DNA of 64,000 nucleotides from Marivita lacus (GCF_014637725.1 NZ_BMFC01000001.1:684632-748631), one strand, 5' to 3'. Shown: positions 50,148 through 60,324, numbered from the stretch's first letter. Translations and numbers: made by a program. Notes: generated by a model from the letters alone, not told the origin.

Positions 50148-51351
50148 CAGCCTGTTCAATGCCCAGCTCAATGCCCTTAAAAAAGAGGGGAATTACCGCA
50201 TATTCGCAGAACTGGAGCGCAAATGCGGCGCGTTTCCCAAGGCGAAGTCACATGATGACAACTGCCCGGACGAAGTGACCGTGTGGTGTTCGAATGACTA
50301 TCTCGGCATGGGTCAGCATCCCAAGGTTATCAAGTCCATGCAGGATGCAGTGGCCGAAAACGGCTGCGGTGCCGGTGGTACGCGCAACATCAGCGGGACG
50401 AACCATCAGCACAAGTTGCTGGAGACCGAACTTGCCGATCTGCATGGCAAGGAAGCAGCGCTGCTCTTCACTTCGGGCTACGTGTCGAACTGGGCTGCGT
50501 TGTCGACCCTCGGGTCGCGCCTGCCCGATGCGGTGATCCTGTCGGACGAGCTCAATCATGCGTCGATGATCGAAGGCATCCGCCACGCGCGCTGCAACAA
50601 GGTCATCTGGAAGCACAACGATCCCGAAGACCTGGATCGCAAGCTGGCGGCGTTGCCGTCGAACGCGACCAAGATCGTGGCCTTCGAATCTGTCTATTCG
50701 ATGGATGGCGACATCTGCCCGATGAAAGAGATCGTCGAAGTGGCCGAAAAGCACGGCGCGATGACCTATCTTGACGAAGTGCATGCGGTCGGCATGTACG
50801 GCCCGCGCGGAGGTGGCGTTTCCGAGCGTGAAGGTCTGGCCGACCGGATCACCCTGATCGAGGGAACGCTGGGCAAGGCATTCGGTGTCATGGGCGGCTA
50901 CATCACCGGGTCCGAGTCGATGTGTGATTTCATCCGGTCCTTTTCGTCCGGGTTCATTTTTACCACCGCATTGCCCCCGGCAGTCGCAGCGGCAGCACGG
51001 ACATCGATCCAGCACCTCAAGACAAGCGACACTGAACGGCGCAACCAGCAGATCCAGGTTGCCAAACTGCGTCTGCGTCTCGATGACATGGGTATCCCGC
51101 ATCTCGACAATCCGAGCCACATCATCCCGGTGATGATCAAGGATCCGGTCAAATGCCGCATGCTCGCGGACATCCTGATGCAGGAATATGGAATCTACGT
51201 GCAGCCGATCAACTATCCAACGGTGCCCAAGGGAACCGAGCGTCTGCGCTTCACGCCAGGCCCGCTACATTCGGACGCAGATATCGAACACCTTGTTCAG
51301 GCGCTCTCAACCCTTTGGAAACAGTGCGCGATCGCCCATCAGGTCGCTTGA
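50137..51351 (+). CDS. hemA: 5-aminolevulinate synthase
   Basis: PLP enzyme joining glycine and succinyl-CoA, first committed step of tetrapyrrole synthesis in alphaproteobacteria. The 404-aa protein has the PLP-Lys motif [14 protein letters not shown] near residue 248, the aspartate strand [16 protein letters not shown], and [16 protein letters not shown]. Linked to puhE by an 11-bp overlap preceded by GGAGG. Being in the cluster, it probably serves bacteriochlorophyll demand; another ALAS elsewhere is possible. Confidence 0.97.
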   Translation: MDFDSLFNAQLNALKKEGNYRIFAELERKCGAFPKAKSHDDNCPDEVTVWCSNDYLGMGQHPKVIKSMQDAVAENGCGAGGTRNISGTNHQHKLLETELADLHGKEAALLFTSGYVSNWAALSTLGSRLPDAVILSDELNHASMIEGIRHARCNKVIWKHNDPEDLDRKLAALPSNATKIVAFESVYSMDGDICPMKEIVEVAEKHGAMTYLDEVHAVGMYGPRGGGVSEREGLADRITLIEGTLGKAFGVMGGYITGSESMCDFIRSFSSGFIFTTALPPAVAAAARTSIQHLKTSDTERRNQQIQVAKLRLRLDDMGIPHLDNPSHIIPVMIKDPVKCRMLADILMQEYGIYVQPINYPTVPKGTERLRFTPGPLHSDADIEHLVQALSTLWKQCAIAHQVA

Positions 51352-51457
51352 CTTCAACGGGCCTCCGGTTAGGTGTTACCGCACAACAGATGTTTGCTAT
51401 TGGTTAACATGGCAAGAGCGCGTTAGGTTGCGCCGAACACGAGAGAGGAGTTCAACA

Positions 51458-51907
51458 ATGAAGTTGATGATCGCTACTGCGGCCATGCTGCTGGCCGGAT
51501 CCGGTGCTGCTTTTGCACAGGATGCGTCTGCCGGCGAAAAAGAATTCAACAAGTGCAAGTCCTGCCACATGATCGTGGCGGAGGATGGCACGGAAATCGT
51601 AAAGGGCGGCCGCACAGGTCCGAACCTTTGGAACATCATCGGTCGCAAGGCCGGGACAGTCGAAGATTTCCGCTATGGTGACAGCCTGGTGGCAGCCGGT
51701 GAGGCTGGTCTCGTCTGGAACGAAGAGACCTTTGTCGCCTACGTGCAGGACCCCAAGGGCTTCCTTGCGGAATACCTTGACGACAGCGGTGCACGGTCGA
51801 AGATGTCGTACCGCCTGCGCAGTGGTATGGAAGATGTCTACGCTTATCTCGTGACGGTCAGCCCAGATGCCGATACGGTACACGAAGGCACAGGATCGGG
51901 CTCTTAA
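51458..51907 (+). CDS. cycA: Cytochrome c2
   Basis: Soluble periplasmic carrier between the bc1 complex and reaction centre/PufC. The 149-aa precursor has a signal peptide (MKLMIATAAMLLAGSGAAFA, cleavage before QDASAG), one haem site CKSCH at mature residues about 15-19, and the axial Met in SKMSYRL. GAGAGGAG precedes the ATG. The 106-bp gap after hemA may hold a separate promoter. Ends at a strong terminator. Confidence 0.94.
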   Translation: MKLMIATAAMLLAGSGAAFAQDASAGEKEFNKCKSCHMIVAEDGTEIVKGGRTGPNLWNIIGRKAGTVEDFRYGDSLVAAGEAGLVWNEETFVAYVQDPKGFLAEYLDDSGARSKMSYRLRSGMEDVYAYLVTVSPDADTVHEGTGSGS

Positions 51908-51933
51908 CAAGTCTGAAAAACAGCTGGAGATTG

Positions 51934-51965
51934 GGGCGCGCTGCCACAGCGCGCCCTTTTCTTTT
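51934..51965 (+). terminator. Rho-independent terminator after cycA
   Basis: GGGCGCGCTG-CCA-CAGCGCGCCC followed by TTTTCTTTT: a perfect 10-bp stem, 3-nt loop and U-rich tail. Marks the right border of the photosynthesis transcription unit. Confidence 0.92.
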
Positions 51966-52042
51966 GAGGCAGCGACGCAGCACAGTTGACCACTCCGGAC
52001 CACTCGCGCAAAACACGGCCCAAGAACAACAGGGGCAGTGCC

Positions 52043-53359
52043 ATGAAAATTGCGATGATCGGGACCGGGTATGTTGGTCTGGTGTCGGGCGTGTGTTTTT
52101 CCGATTTCGGTCACAACGTGGTGTGCGTCGACAAGGACCAGCGCAAGATCGACATGCTGGAGCGGGGCGAGGTGCCGATCTACGAGCCCGGTCTCGATGC
52201 GCTCATGGCCAAGAACGTGGAGGCGGGTCGTCTGGCCTTCACGCTTGATCTGGCGTCTGCCATCGAGGGGGCCGAAGCGGTGTTCATCGCCGTTGGCACA
52301 CCGACGCGCCGCGGCGATGGGCATGCCGACCTGACCTATGTGATGGCGGCCGCAGAGGAGATCGCAAGGGCGGCCAAGGACTACGTCGTCATTGTCACGA
52401 AATCGACGGTGCCGGTCGGCACGAACCGCAAGGTGCGCGAGGTGGTTGCCGCGGCCAATCCGGAGCTTGAGTTCGACGTGGCCTCCAACCCGGAGTTCCT
52501 GCGCGAAGGTGCGGCAATCGACGATTTCATGAAACCTGACCGGGTTGTGGTCGGGGTGGAAAGCGACCGCGCGTCAAAAGTGATGAGCGAGATTTACCGC
52601 CCGCTCTACCTGCGCGATTTTCCCATCGTGACAACGGACCTCGAATCCGCCGAGATGATCAAATACGCGGCCAATGCGTTCCTCGCGACCAAGATCACCT
52701 TCATCAACGAGATCGCAGCACTGTGCGAAAAGGTCGGTGCGGATGTCAAACAGGTGTCCAAAGGCATGGGGATGGACAACCGCATCGGCAACAAGTTCCT
52801 GCATGCGGGGCCGGGCTATGGCGGATCGTGTTTTCCCAAGGACACCAAGGCGCTGGCCCGGATCGGCCAGGAACACGCCAGCCCGATGTATATCACCGAA
52901 GCCGTGATCGCGGTGAACGAGGACATGAAGCGGCGCATGATCGAAAAGCTTCAGGACCTCTGTGACGGATCGTTCAACGGCAAGACGATCGCGGTGCTGG
53001 GCGTGACGTTCAAACCCAACACCGACGACATGCGCGATGCACCGTCACTGACCATCGTTCCTGCTCTTGTCGGGGGCGGCGCGAAGGTGCGCGTGTGTGA
53101 CCCGCAGGGCCAGCACGAGGGGGAAGTGTTGCTGCCGGGCGTACAATGGCAGGACGATCCGTATGACGCCGCCACGGGCGCTGACCTCATCGTGCTGCTG
53201 ACCGAGTGGAACGAGTTCCGTGCCCTCGACCTGGGCAAGATCGCCGAGAGCATGACGCGCCCTGCGATGGCCGACCTTCGCAACATCTACAATGCGACCG
53301 TCGCGCGAGATGCGGGTTTTGTCGCCTATGACAGCGTTGGGCGGATCGGGTTTTCCTGA
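52043..53359 (+). CDS. ugd: UDP-glucose 6-dehydrogenase
   Basis: Oxidises UDP-glucose to UDP-glucuronate for polysaccharide synthesis. The 438-aa protein has the NAD site GTGYVGLVSGVCFSDFG, the TVPVGTNRKVREV block, catalytic Cys in GPGYGGSCFPKD (around residue 260) and GVTFKPNTDDMRDAPS. The ATG at 52043 is the conserved start; 19 extra codons upstream are open. Outside the photosynthesis unit, right after its terminator. Confidence 0.96.
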   Translation: MKIAMIGTGYVGLVSGVCFSDFGHNVVCVDKDQRKIDMLERGEVPIYEPGLDALMAKNVEAGRLAFTLDLASAIEGAEAVFIAVGTPTRRGDGHADLTYVMAAAEEIARAAKDYVVIVTKSTVPVGTNRKVREVVAAANPELEFDVASNPEFLREGAAIDDFMKPDRVVVGVESDRASKVMSEIYRPLYLRDFPIVTTDLESAEMIKYAANAFLATKITFINEIAALCEKVGADVKQVSKGMGMDNRIGNKFLHAGPGYGGSCFPKDTKALARIGQEHASPMYITEAVIAVNEDMKRRMIEKLQDLCDGSFNGKTIAVLGVTFKPNTDDMRDAPSLTIVPALVGGGAKVRVCDPQGQHEGEVLLPGVQWQDDPYDAATGADLIVLLTEWNEFRALDLGKIAESMTRPAMADLRNIYNATVARDAGFVAYDSVGRIGFS

Positions 53360-53417
53360 GGGCAGAAGCCTCGATGTGATTCTTTCGGGATTGCCGAGCA
53401 ACGAAGTTATTGAGTCG

Positions 53418-53538
53418 GAAATGTGGCGGGATTAAAGCGCGGCTTTCGGACAAAGGCTGTGTGCTTCGACCAATTGTTCGCGGTTTCAGGGCGCAAGCAG
53501 CCGAATAAGGCGAAACGCTTTGCCATCCGCCACATTTC
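53418..53538. repeat. 121-bp imperfect palindrome downstream of ugd
   Basis: GAAATGTGGCGG (53418-53429) is perfectly inverted as CCGCCACATTTC (53527-53538). The pairing continues inward imperfectly (GATTAAAGCG against CGCTTTGCCAT, then smaller GGCTG/CAGCC pairs). No credible coding sequence runs through it. It could be a MITE-like remnant or structured RNA. It forms the first half of the 452-bp gene-free stretch 53360-53811. Confidence 0.55.
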
Positions 53539-53681
53539 TGCCAAGAACAGACCTGTCGGGCGGGGGCTCGAACCAAGGTGTGTCCATGCGTCAGGTCTCT
53601 GACACTGTCCACTCTCTCATTTTGCTCACGGACTGCGCGTTGCGCGGATATGTGGCGCATGGTGACTGCACCGAAACAGCT

Positions 53682-53793
53682 CAGGAGCTTCGGACCTGAA
53701 CATACTCCAAGGCACGCGCGGGGGCGCGGATGGCAGCTACAACCATTCGACGAGGTGAAGCGCCGTGTGCCCGGGAGATGTCCGAAGCTCCTG
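53682..53793. repeat. 112-bp palindrome with 14-bp perfect ends
   Basis: CAGGAGCTTCGGAC (53682-53695) and GTCCGAAGCTCCTG (53780-53793) are exact inverted repeats. A partly matching GGCACGCGC/GCGCCGTGTGCC pair lies inside. No reading frame within it resembles a protein. It ends 18 bp before the tlpA stop, so it could also act on tlpA transcripts. Possible short mobile element or RNA. Confidence 0.6.
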
Positions 53794-53811
53794 CTGACTG
53801 TTCGAGGGGTT

Positions 53812-54378
53812 TCAGCCAGCCGTGTCTTTGCCGAGAATGGTGCGCAGGATGTCCTTTGCATTGTCCGAAGCCCAGTCGGCATCGCCGCGCATCCGGGCAA
53901 CCTCTTGGCCTTCGGGGTTCAGGATCACGGTGATCGGCAAGCCCAGAACCCCCATTTCCCGCGCCAGTCCGGATTGCGGATCGCGGTAGAGCGGCAGGTT
54001 GTCCACGCCGATCTCGTCAAAGAACGCTTTCATCGCGGGAGGAGGATTGCGACCGGTGGCGATTGTCACCACGTCGAAATCCGCGCCGCCGAATTCGGTC
54101 TGCAATTCTGACAGCATCGGCATTTCCTTGCGACAGGGCGCGCACCAGGTGGCCCAGAAGTTCAGAAGCACCCACTTGCCCTTGTACTGTTCCAAGGACA
54201 TGGGTGCCTCGTCAAACGTAGTGAATTCCGCAGTTCCGGCGGGTTGCGCGTCACTGTGGAACGTCAGTTTCTTCATGTCGCCTTCACGCATGGCCTCGGC
54301 TTTGGCCAGATCGGCCAGCGCGGGATTTGCAAGCGACACGAGGCCCGTATAGAGGATGGCGGCAAGAATTTTCTTCAT
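53812..54378 (-). CDS. tlpA: TlpA-type thioredoxin-like protein
   Basis: Membrane-exported thiol-disulfide reductase, 188 aa. It has a signal/anchor ([22 protein letters not shown]), the active site WATWCAPC at about residues 75-82, and the cis-Pro motif [15 protein letters not shown]. TlpA-like proteins reduce periplasmic dithiols, e.g. for cytochrome assembly. Divergent from argH with only 23 bp between start codons, an arrangement common in Rhodobacteraceae. Confidence 0.92.
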   Translation of the reverse strand: MKKILAAILYTGLVSLANPALADLAKAEAMREGDMKKLTFHSDAQPAGTAEFTTFDEAPMSLEQYKGKWVLLNFWATWCAPCRKEMPMLSELQTEFGGADFDVVTIATGRNPPPAMKAFFDEIGVDNLPLYRDPQSGLAREMGVLGLPITVILNPEGQEVARMRGDADWASDNAKDILRTILGKDTAG

Positions 54379-54401
54379 TTTCCCTCCGAAGGGGTAAGAC
54401 C

Positions 54402-55793
54402 ATGTCCGACAAATCCTCGAACCAGATGTGGGGCGGCCGCTTTGCCGCTGGACCCGATGCGATCATGGAGGCAATCAACGCCTCGATCGGGTTCGACAAA
54501 CGTATGGCAGCACAGGACATCGCCGGCTCGAGAGCTCACGCCGCAATGCTTGCCGCGCAAGGCATCATAACATCTAGCGATGCCGAGGCGATGCGGGAAG
54601 GCTTGCTCACCGTATTGTCAGAGATTGAAACAGGCGTATTTCAGTTCTCGACCGCTTTGGAAGACATCCACATGAACGTGGAGGCGCGGTTGAAAGAAGT
54701 GATCGGCGCACCCGCAGGCCGTTTGCACACAGGCCGGTCGCGCAACGATCAGGTGGCGACGGATTTCCGGCTTTGGGTGCGGGATCAACTGGATGCCGCT
54801 TCTTCGGGCCTCACGGCCCTTATCAGCGCGCTTGTGGCACAGGCCGAGATGGGCGCGGATTGGGTGATGCCGGGATTTACCCATTTGCAGACCGCGCAGC
54901 CGGTGACATGGGGCCATCATATGTTGGCCTATGTCGAGATGTTCGCCCGCGACCTGAACCGCGTGCAGGACGCGCGGAAGCGGATGAACGAATCGCCCTT
55001 GGGCGCAGCAGCCTTGGCCGGCACGTCTTTTCCCATCGACCGGGACATGACGGCTCTGGCGCTGGGCTTTGACCGGCCGATGGCCAACAGCCTGGATGCG
55101 GTCAGCGACCGTGATTTCGCGCTGGAGTTCCTGAGTGTCGCCAGCATCAGCGCGATGCACCTCAGCCGCTTTGCGGAAGAGTTGGTGATCTGGTCGTCGG
55201 TGCAGTTCCGGTTCGTCACGCTGTCCGACCGCTTTTCGACCGGGTCGTCGATCATGCCGCAAAAAAAGAACCCTGACGCGGCCGAGCTGATCCGCGCCAA
55301 GGTCGGGCGGATTTTCGGGGCGAATGTCGCGCTGATGATGGTGATGAAGGGTCTGCCGTTGGCCTATTCCAAGGACATGCAGGAAGACAAGGAACAGGTC
55401 TTTGATGCCGCCGACAACTGGATGCTCGCGCTCGCCGCGATGGAGGGCATGGTCAAGGACATGACCGCCAATCGCACCAACCTCGAGGCGGCGGCCTCTG
55501 CCGGGTTCTCAACGGCGACCGATCTGGCGGACTGGCTTGTGCGGACGCTCGACCTACCTTTCCGGGACGCGCACCATGTCACCGGGTCACTGGTGGCGAT
55601 GGCGGAACAGAAGGGATGCGATTTGCCTGATCTGAGCCTTGAGGACATGCAGTCGGTGCACGAAGCGATCACCGCCGATGTGTTCGACGTGCTGGGCGTC
55701 CATAACTCGGTGGCCAGCCGCACCAGCTATGGCGGCACCGCCCCGGTTCGGGTTCGGGAACAGGTCGCGCGCTGGAAAGAGGTGCTTGAATGA
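54402..55793 (+). CDS. argH: Argininosuccinate lyase
   Basis: Splits argininosuccinate to arginine and fumarate. The 463-aa protein has [11 protein letters not shown] at the N-terminus, [14 protein letters not shown], and the signature [12 protein letters not shown] near residue 283. The ATG at 54402 was chosen; upstream frame overlaps tlpA antisense. Its stop overlaps the following lipoprotein gene by ATGA. Confidence 0.96.
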   Translation: MSDKSSNQMWGGRFAAGPDAIMEAINASIGFDKRMAAQDIAGSRAHAAMLAAQGIITSSDAEAMREGLLTVLSEIETGVFQFSTALEDIHMNVEARLKEVIGAPAGRLHTGRSRNDQVATDFRLWVRDQLDAASSGLTALISALVAQAEMGADWVMPGFTHLQTAQPVTWGHHMLAYVEMFARDLNRVQDARKRMNESPLGAAALAGTSFPIDRDMTALALGFDRPMANSLDAVSDRDFALEFLSVASISAMHLSRFAEELVIWSSVQFRFVTLSDRFSTGSSIMPQKKNPDAAELIRAKVGRIFGANVALMMVMKGLPLAYSKDMQEDKEQVFDAADNWMLALAAMEGMVKDMTANRTNLEAAASAGFSTATDLADWLVRTLDLPFRDAHHVTGSLVAMAEQKGCDLPDLSLEDMQSVHEAITADVFDVLGVHNSVASRTSYGGTAPVRVREQVARWKEVLE

Positions 55794-55963
55794 AAACCGT
55801 CACCCTGATTGCCGGTTTGGCCCTGCTAGCGGCCTGTGGCGCAGATGGCCCACCCATTACGCCGTCGCTCAACACGACACTGTCTGTCGGGTCGGACGGT
55901 CTGCACAGCTCGACAGGTGTTTCCTTGCGATCAGGGCCCGTTACACTGGGAGCACGCTTCTGA
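55790..55963 (+). CDS. Small lipoprotein downstream of argH
   Basis: A 57-residue protein too short for many gene callers. It starts [20 protein letters not shown], a clean lipoprotein signal with lipobox LAAC (Cys16), followed by a Pro/Ser/Thr-rich stretch and a C-terminal [14 protein letters not shown]. Its ATG overlaps the argH stop (ATGA) and its own TGA overlaps the next ATG (TGATG), which supports real translation. No function known to me. Confidence 0.83.
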   Translation: MKTVTLIAGLALLAACGADGPPITPSLNTTLSVGSDGLHSSTGVSLRSGPVTLGARF

Positions 55964-56280
55964 TGTCGCCCATGCGCTGGATCTATCTTGCCCTCGCCAT
56001 ATGGGGCACCATTCACCCGATGTATTACTTCATGTCGTACCTTTCTGCCAATGACTGGAGTCTCGGGGCGCTGATTGATGCGTGGTACGTCAACGATTCA
56101 ACAACCGGCCTGACCTGGGATCTGACGATCGCCGCCATATCGCTGACCATCTGGATCATCGCAGAGGTCGCAGTGCGTCGGAACTGGGTGGCGTTGATCG
56201 CGATCCCGGCCACCTATTGCATCGGGGTCAGCTGCGGATTGCCGCTTTACCTGTTCCTGCGCTCGAAGCCGATCACCTGA
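55963..56280 (+). CDS. DUF2834 membrane protein
   Basis: A 105-aa protein with three hydrophobic segments (WIYLALAIWGTIHPMYYFMSY; DLTIAAISLTIWIIAEVAV; LIAIPATYCIGVSCGLPLYLFL). The order IHPMYYF, an acidic N-D-W loop and the RRNW turn match DUF2834. Function unknown. The ATG overlaps the lipoprotein stop by 1 bp. Part of argH-lipoprotein-DUF2834-lysA. Confidence 0.85.
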   Translation: MSPMRWIYLALAIWGTIHPMYYFMSYLSANDWSLGALIDAWYVNDSTTGLTWDLTIAAISLTIWIIAEVAVRRNWVALIAIPATYCIGVSCGLPLYLFLRSKPIT

Positions 56281-56397
56281 GCCGGGTTTTCGGGGCGTCG
56301 GCCAAGCGGACGCGGCTTATACTCGGAGTGAAAACGCAAGGGCTGGCGCAATACTCCATGCTGCGCTACTGCAGCGCGGTCTGTTCTGGAGGCGTGT

Positions 56398-57663
56398 GTG
56401 GACCATTTCCTGTATCGTGACGGCGAGCTTTATGCAGAAGACGTGCCTGTTGCGGATATCGCGGCGGCGGTCGGCACGCCGTTCTACCTCTATTCGACGG
56501 CAACTTTGACGCGCCATTACCAGCTCTTCGATGAGGCGTTGAACGGCATGGAGCACATGGTGTGCTACGCGATGAAAGCGGCATCCAACCAGGCGATTCT
56601 CAAGACGCTGGCAGATCTGGGCGCAGGCATGGATGTCGTGTCCGGCGGCGAATACGCCCGGGCCAAGGCGGCGGGCGTGCCCGGTGATCGGATCGTGTTT
56701 TCCGGCGTGGGCAAGACGCGCCCGGAGATAAAGGCAGCGCTGGAAGGTGGGATTCGCCAGTTCAACGTCGAAAGCGAACCCGAGTTGGCGGTTATTTCCG
56801 AAGTTGCAGCCAGTCTGGGCAAGATCGCGCCGATCACGATCCGGGTGAATCCCGATGTTGATGCCAAGACCCACGCCAAGATCGCCACCGGCAAATCCGA
56901 GAACAAGTTCGGGATCCCGATCTCGAAGGCGCGTGCGGTTTATGCCGAAGCGGCCAGTCTGCCCGGGATCGACGTGATCGGGATCGACGTGCATATCGGC
57001 TCTCAGCTGACCGAACTGGACCCTTATGAACTGGCATATCAGAAAGTTGCGGAACTGACCGAGCAGTTGCGCGCGGATGGACATAACATTCGGCGGCTTG
57101 ATCTGGGCGGGGGGCTTGGTATCCCGTACACCCGTACCAACCAGGCACCGCCCCTGCCGTCGGATTACGGCGCGCTGATCAAGCGGACTGTGGGCCATCT
57201 GGGCTGCGAGATCGAGATCGAACCGGGCCGCCTGATTGCCGGGAATGCGGGGATTCTGGTCAGCCGGGTGATCTACGTCAAGCAGGGGGAAGGACGGCAG
57301 TTCCTGATCCTTGACGGGGCGATGAACGACCTTATTCGTCCGGCCATGTATGACGCCCATCATGATATTGTGCCGATTCTCGAACCGGCACCCGGTGTTG
57401 AACATCAGCCCTACGATGTTGTTGGTCCTGTATGCGAATCCGGCGATACCTTTGCCAAGAATCGCATGATGCCGCCGCTGCGGGCAGGGGATCTCGTGGC
57501 CTTCAGATCTGCGGGTGCCTATGGTGCCGTGATGGCCAGTGAGTACAATACAAGGCCCCTTGTGCCCGAAGTTTTGGCAAAGGGTGATCAATTCGCTGTC
57601 ATCCGGGCGCGTCCCGACTTTGACGAAATCATAAACCGAGATACCATCCCCCCATGGCTGTGA
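56398..57663 (+). CDS. lysA: Diaminopimelate decarboxylase
   Basis: PLP enzyme converting meso-diaminopimelate to lysine. The 421-aa protein has the PLP Lys in CYAMKAASNQAIL near residue 60, the LDLGGGLGIPY phosphate-binding loop near residue 235, and the C-terminal GPVCESGDTFAKNR. It starts with GTG. Follows the DUF2834 gene by 117 bp with no strong signal between them. Confidence 0.96.
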   Translation: MDHFLYRDGELYAEDVPVADIAAAVGTPFYLYSTATLTRHYQLFDEALNGMEHMVCYAMKAASNQAILKTLADLGAGMDVVSGGEYARAKAAGVPGDRIVFSGVGKTRPEIKAALEGGIRQFNVESEPELAVISEVAASLGKIAPITIRVNPDVDAKTHAKIATGKSENKFGIPISKARAVYAEAASLPGIDVIGIDVHIGSQLTELDPYELAYQKVAELTEQLRADGHNIRRLDLGGGLGIPYTRTNQAPPLPSDYGALIKRTVGHLGCEIEIEPGRLIAGNAGILVSRVIYVKQGEGRQFLILDGAMNDLIRPAMYDAHHDIVPILEPAPGVEHQPYDVVGPVCESGDTFAKNRMMPPLRAGDLVAFRSAGAYGAVMASEYNTRPLVPEVLAKGDQFAVIRARPDFDEIINRDTIPPWL

Positions 57664-57699
57664 GGCATTCACCTGCGGTCATCAAACCGGGAGATCGGA

Positions 57700-60324
57700 A
57701 TGACCGCACGGGATGAACTGCCCACCGAGATCAATACGGCCTTGCGCAGGCCCCTGTTCCTGACCCGTTTGGGGATGGGATCAGAGGTCATCGTGCGCGC
57801 ATTCTGGCCATTCTGGTCGGTTCTGTTCGCCGGTCTGGCCTTCCTCATGCTGGGGTTGCAGGATCATCTGCCGGCCGAAGCGGTCTGGAGTTTTCTGGCT
57901 TTGGCCGCCGTGTCGACGGTTTGGGCGCTGGCGCGCGGTGTGCGCCGATTTTACGTGCCGACAGAGGCTTCGGCCTTGGCGCGGCTGGACGCAACGCTGC
58001 CCGGGAACCCGATCCTTGCCGCGATGGACAGTCAGGCGATCGGTGCGGGTGATCCGGCCTCGCTCGCCGTCTGGAACGCACACCAGGCCCGAATGGTTGC
58101 ACGTTTGAAAGACGCCAAGGCTGCGGAGCCTGATCTGCGTGTCTCACGGGCCGACCCGTTCGCACTGCGCTATGTCGCGGTGCTGGCCTTCCTGGTCGCG
58201 GCCATATTCGGCTCGCTTCTAAAGGTGCAAACCGTTTCGGCCATGGGCCCGACCGGATCAGACCTTGCGTCCGGTCCCACGTGGGAAGGCTGGCTGGAGC
58301 CGCCGCATTACACGGGTCGGCCGTCGATTTACCTGAACGACATTCGGGATGCGCGTCTGGAAACGCCCCAAGGCAGCCGGGTCACTCTGCGCTTTTATGG
58401 CGAGGTCGGTGTTCTAAGCGTGACAGAGACCGTCTCGAACCGGGCATCACCAACCGCCACACCGGAAGAACTTGTCGCGGTATCGACAAGCACAGCGCAA
58501 GAATTCACGGTCACCCGGTCTGGGCAACTCGAGATCGAAGGGCCGGGCGGCCGGGTTTGGGAAGTTGTTGCTACTCCCGACCGTGCACCCGAGGTGGCCC
58601 GCGATGGCGAGATCGAGGTCAGTTACGAGGGCGAAGCGCAGATCCCGTTTACAGCGCGAGATGATTACGGCGTTGCGGCTGGCACCGCGCGGATCGAACT
58701 TGCGCTGGACGACGTTGATCGGCGCTACGGCTTGCGGATCGAGCCTGAACCGCGAGCGGTCATCGAGCTGCCACTTCCTATGCCGATTGCGGGTGATCGG
58801 TCCGAATTCACCGAAACGTTGATCGACAATTTTTCCGAACATCCATGGGCCAATCTGCCGGTCTCCATCAGCCTGACCGTGACCGACGAAGCGGACCAGA
58901 TCGGTGAGGCGGCACCCGAAGTGATCGCCCTGCCGGGGCGTCGGTTCTTCGATCCGATGGCCAGCGCGATCATCGACCTGCGCCGGTCGTTGTTGTGGAA
59001 CCGCGAGAATGCCGACGATGTGGCGATGTTGATGCGCGCGATTTCGCATCGGCCGGACGATGTGTTCCGCTCCAGTACTGATTTCCTGCGCCTGCGCACC
59101 ATCATGCGCCGTGTCGAGGCCTTGTCCCGCGTGACAATGAGCGACGATCAGCAAGCCGAGATTGCGCAGGCCATGTGGGATTTGGCGATACGGCTCGAAG
59201 AAGGTGATCTTGAGGATGCGCTGGAGCGCCTGCAACGCGCGCAGGACCGTCTGTCCGAGGCGATGCGCAATGGGGCATCTGATCAGGAAATCGCCGAACT
59301 GATGCAGGAATTGCGCGATGCAACGGACGATTACCTGCGCCAATTGTCCCGTCAGGCGCAGCAAGACCAGCAGGACAACCCTGATCAGGAAATGACTCAG
59401 AACCAGAACATGATGGAGATGAGCCAGAACGACCTGCAGGAAATGATGGACCGCATCCAGGAGTTGATGGAGCAGGGCCGCATGGCCGAAGCTCAGGAAG
59501 CTCTCGAACAACTGCGCCAGATGATGGAGAACATGCAGGTCACCCAGGGTCAGGGCCAGCAGGGCCAGTCTCCGGGTGATCAGGCGATGGAAGGTCTTGC
59601 GGAAACCCTGCGCGAGCAGCAGGGGTTGTCAGATCAGGCGTTCCGCGATTTGCAGGAACAGTTCAATCCGGGCCAGCAGGGTCAACAAGGCCAGCAGGGC
59701 GAGCAAGGGCAACAGGGTCAGCAGCCCGGGCAAGAACCCGGCCAGCAGGGTCAGGGTCAACAGCAGGGTCAAGGCCAAGGTCAGGGGCAGCAACCGGGGC
59801 AAGGGCAGAATGGCGAAGGCCAAAGCCTTGAGGACAGTCTTGCCGAGCGGCAGCGCGCGCTGCGCGATGAACTGAACCGTCAATCGCAAAACCTGCCCGG
59901 AGCAGGGACCGAGTCGGGCGATGCGGCGCGTGAGGCGCTGGATCGGGCCGAAGGAGCCATGGAAGGTGCCGAAGAGTCGCTGCGCGAGAATGACCTTGCC
60001 GGTGCCATCGACAACCAGTCCGAGGCAATGGAAGCGCTGCGCGAGGGGATGCGCAATCTTGGCGAGGCTATGGCCCAACAGCAACAGCAGGGCCAAGGTC
60101 AGCAGGGAATGGCGGAAGGCGCCGATCCGGGCCAGCAGCGCGATCCGCTGGGTCGGAACACTGGGTCCAATGGTCAGATCGGGTCGAACGAGAACTTGCT
60201 GCAGGGTGAGGATGTGTATCGTCGGGCCCGCGAGCTTCTGGATGAGATTCGGCGCCGCTCCGGTGAGGGCGAACGCCCAGAGGAAGAGCTTGAGTACCTC
60301 GAACGGTTGCTTGACCGGTTCTGA
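57700..60324 (+). CDS. TIGR02302-type (DUF4175) membrane protein
   Basis: An 874-aa protein of a large alphaproteobacterial family of unknown function. It has two to three N-terminal transmembrane segments (about residues 30-65 and 150-175), a beta-rich periplasmic part, a helical middle (LEDALERLQRAQDRLSEAM), and a low-complexity region from about residue 560 to 710 rich in Gln and Gly (repeated GQQGQ units) before a helical tail. Sits after lysA, the usual position. Coding for the Q/G tract is made of short degenerate repeats prone to slippage. Confidence 0.85.
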   Translation: MTARDELPTEINTALRRPLFLTRLGMGSEVIVRAFWPFWSVLFAGLAFLMLGLQDHLPAEAVWSFLALAAVSTVWALARGVRRFYVPTEASALARLDATLPGNPILAAMDSQAIGAGDPASLAVWNAHQARMVARLKDAKAAEPDLRVSRADPFALRYVAVLAFLVAAIFGSLLKVQTVSAMGPTGSDLASGPTWEGWLEPPHYTGRPSIYLNDIRDARLETPQGSRVTLRFYGEVGVLSVTETVSNRASPTATPEELVAVSTSTAQEFTVTRSGQLEIEGPGGRVWEVVATPDRAPEVARDGEIEVSYEGEAQIPFTARDDYGVAAGTARIELALDDVDRRYGLRIEPEPRAVIELPLPMPIAGDRSEFTETLIDNFSEHPWANLPVSISLTVTDEADQIGEAAPEVIALPGRRFFDPMASAIIDLRRSLLWNRENADDVAMLMRAISHRPDDVFRSSTDFLRLRTIMRRVEALSRVTMSDDQQAEIAQAMWDLAIRLEEGDLEDALERLQRAQDRLSEAMRNGASDQEIAELMQELRDATDDYLRQLSRQAQQDQQDNPDQEMTQNQNMMEMSQNDLQEMMDRIQELMEQGRMAEAQEALEQLRQMMENMQVTQGQGQQGQSPGDQAMEGLAETLREQQGLSDQAFRDLQEQFNPGQQGQQGQQGEQGQQGQQPGQEPGQQGQGQQQGQGQGQGQQPGQGQNGEGQSLEDSLAERQRALRDELNRQSQNLPGAGTESGDAAREALDRAEGAMEGAEESLRENDLAGAIDNQSEAMEALREGMRNLGEAMAQQQQQGQGQQGMAEGADPGQQRDPLGRNTGSNGQIGSNENLLQGEDVYRRARELLDEIRRRSGEGERPEEELEYLERLLDRF

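Noticed and set aside
47922-50171. 749-codon antisense open frame across acsF and puhE
   Set aside because: Crosses several real genes, low-quality composition, no family resemblance; explained by GC-rich third positions.
53555-53600. tRNA T-arm-like CTCGAACC sequence
   Set aside because: No acceptor stem, anticodon arm or CCA context could be assembled around it.
59660-59800. CRISPR-like direct repeats
   Set aside because: Short degenerate repeats in frame within a coding Q/G tract; no constant repeat and spacer pattern.
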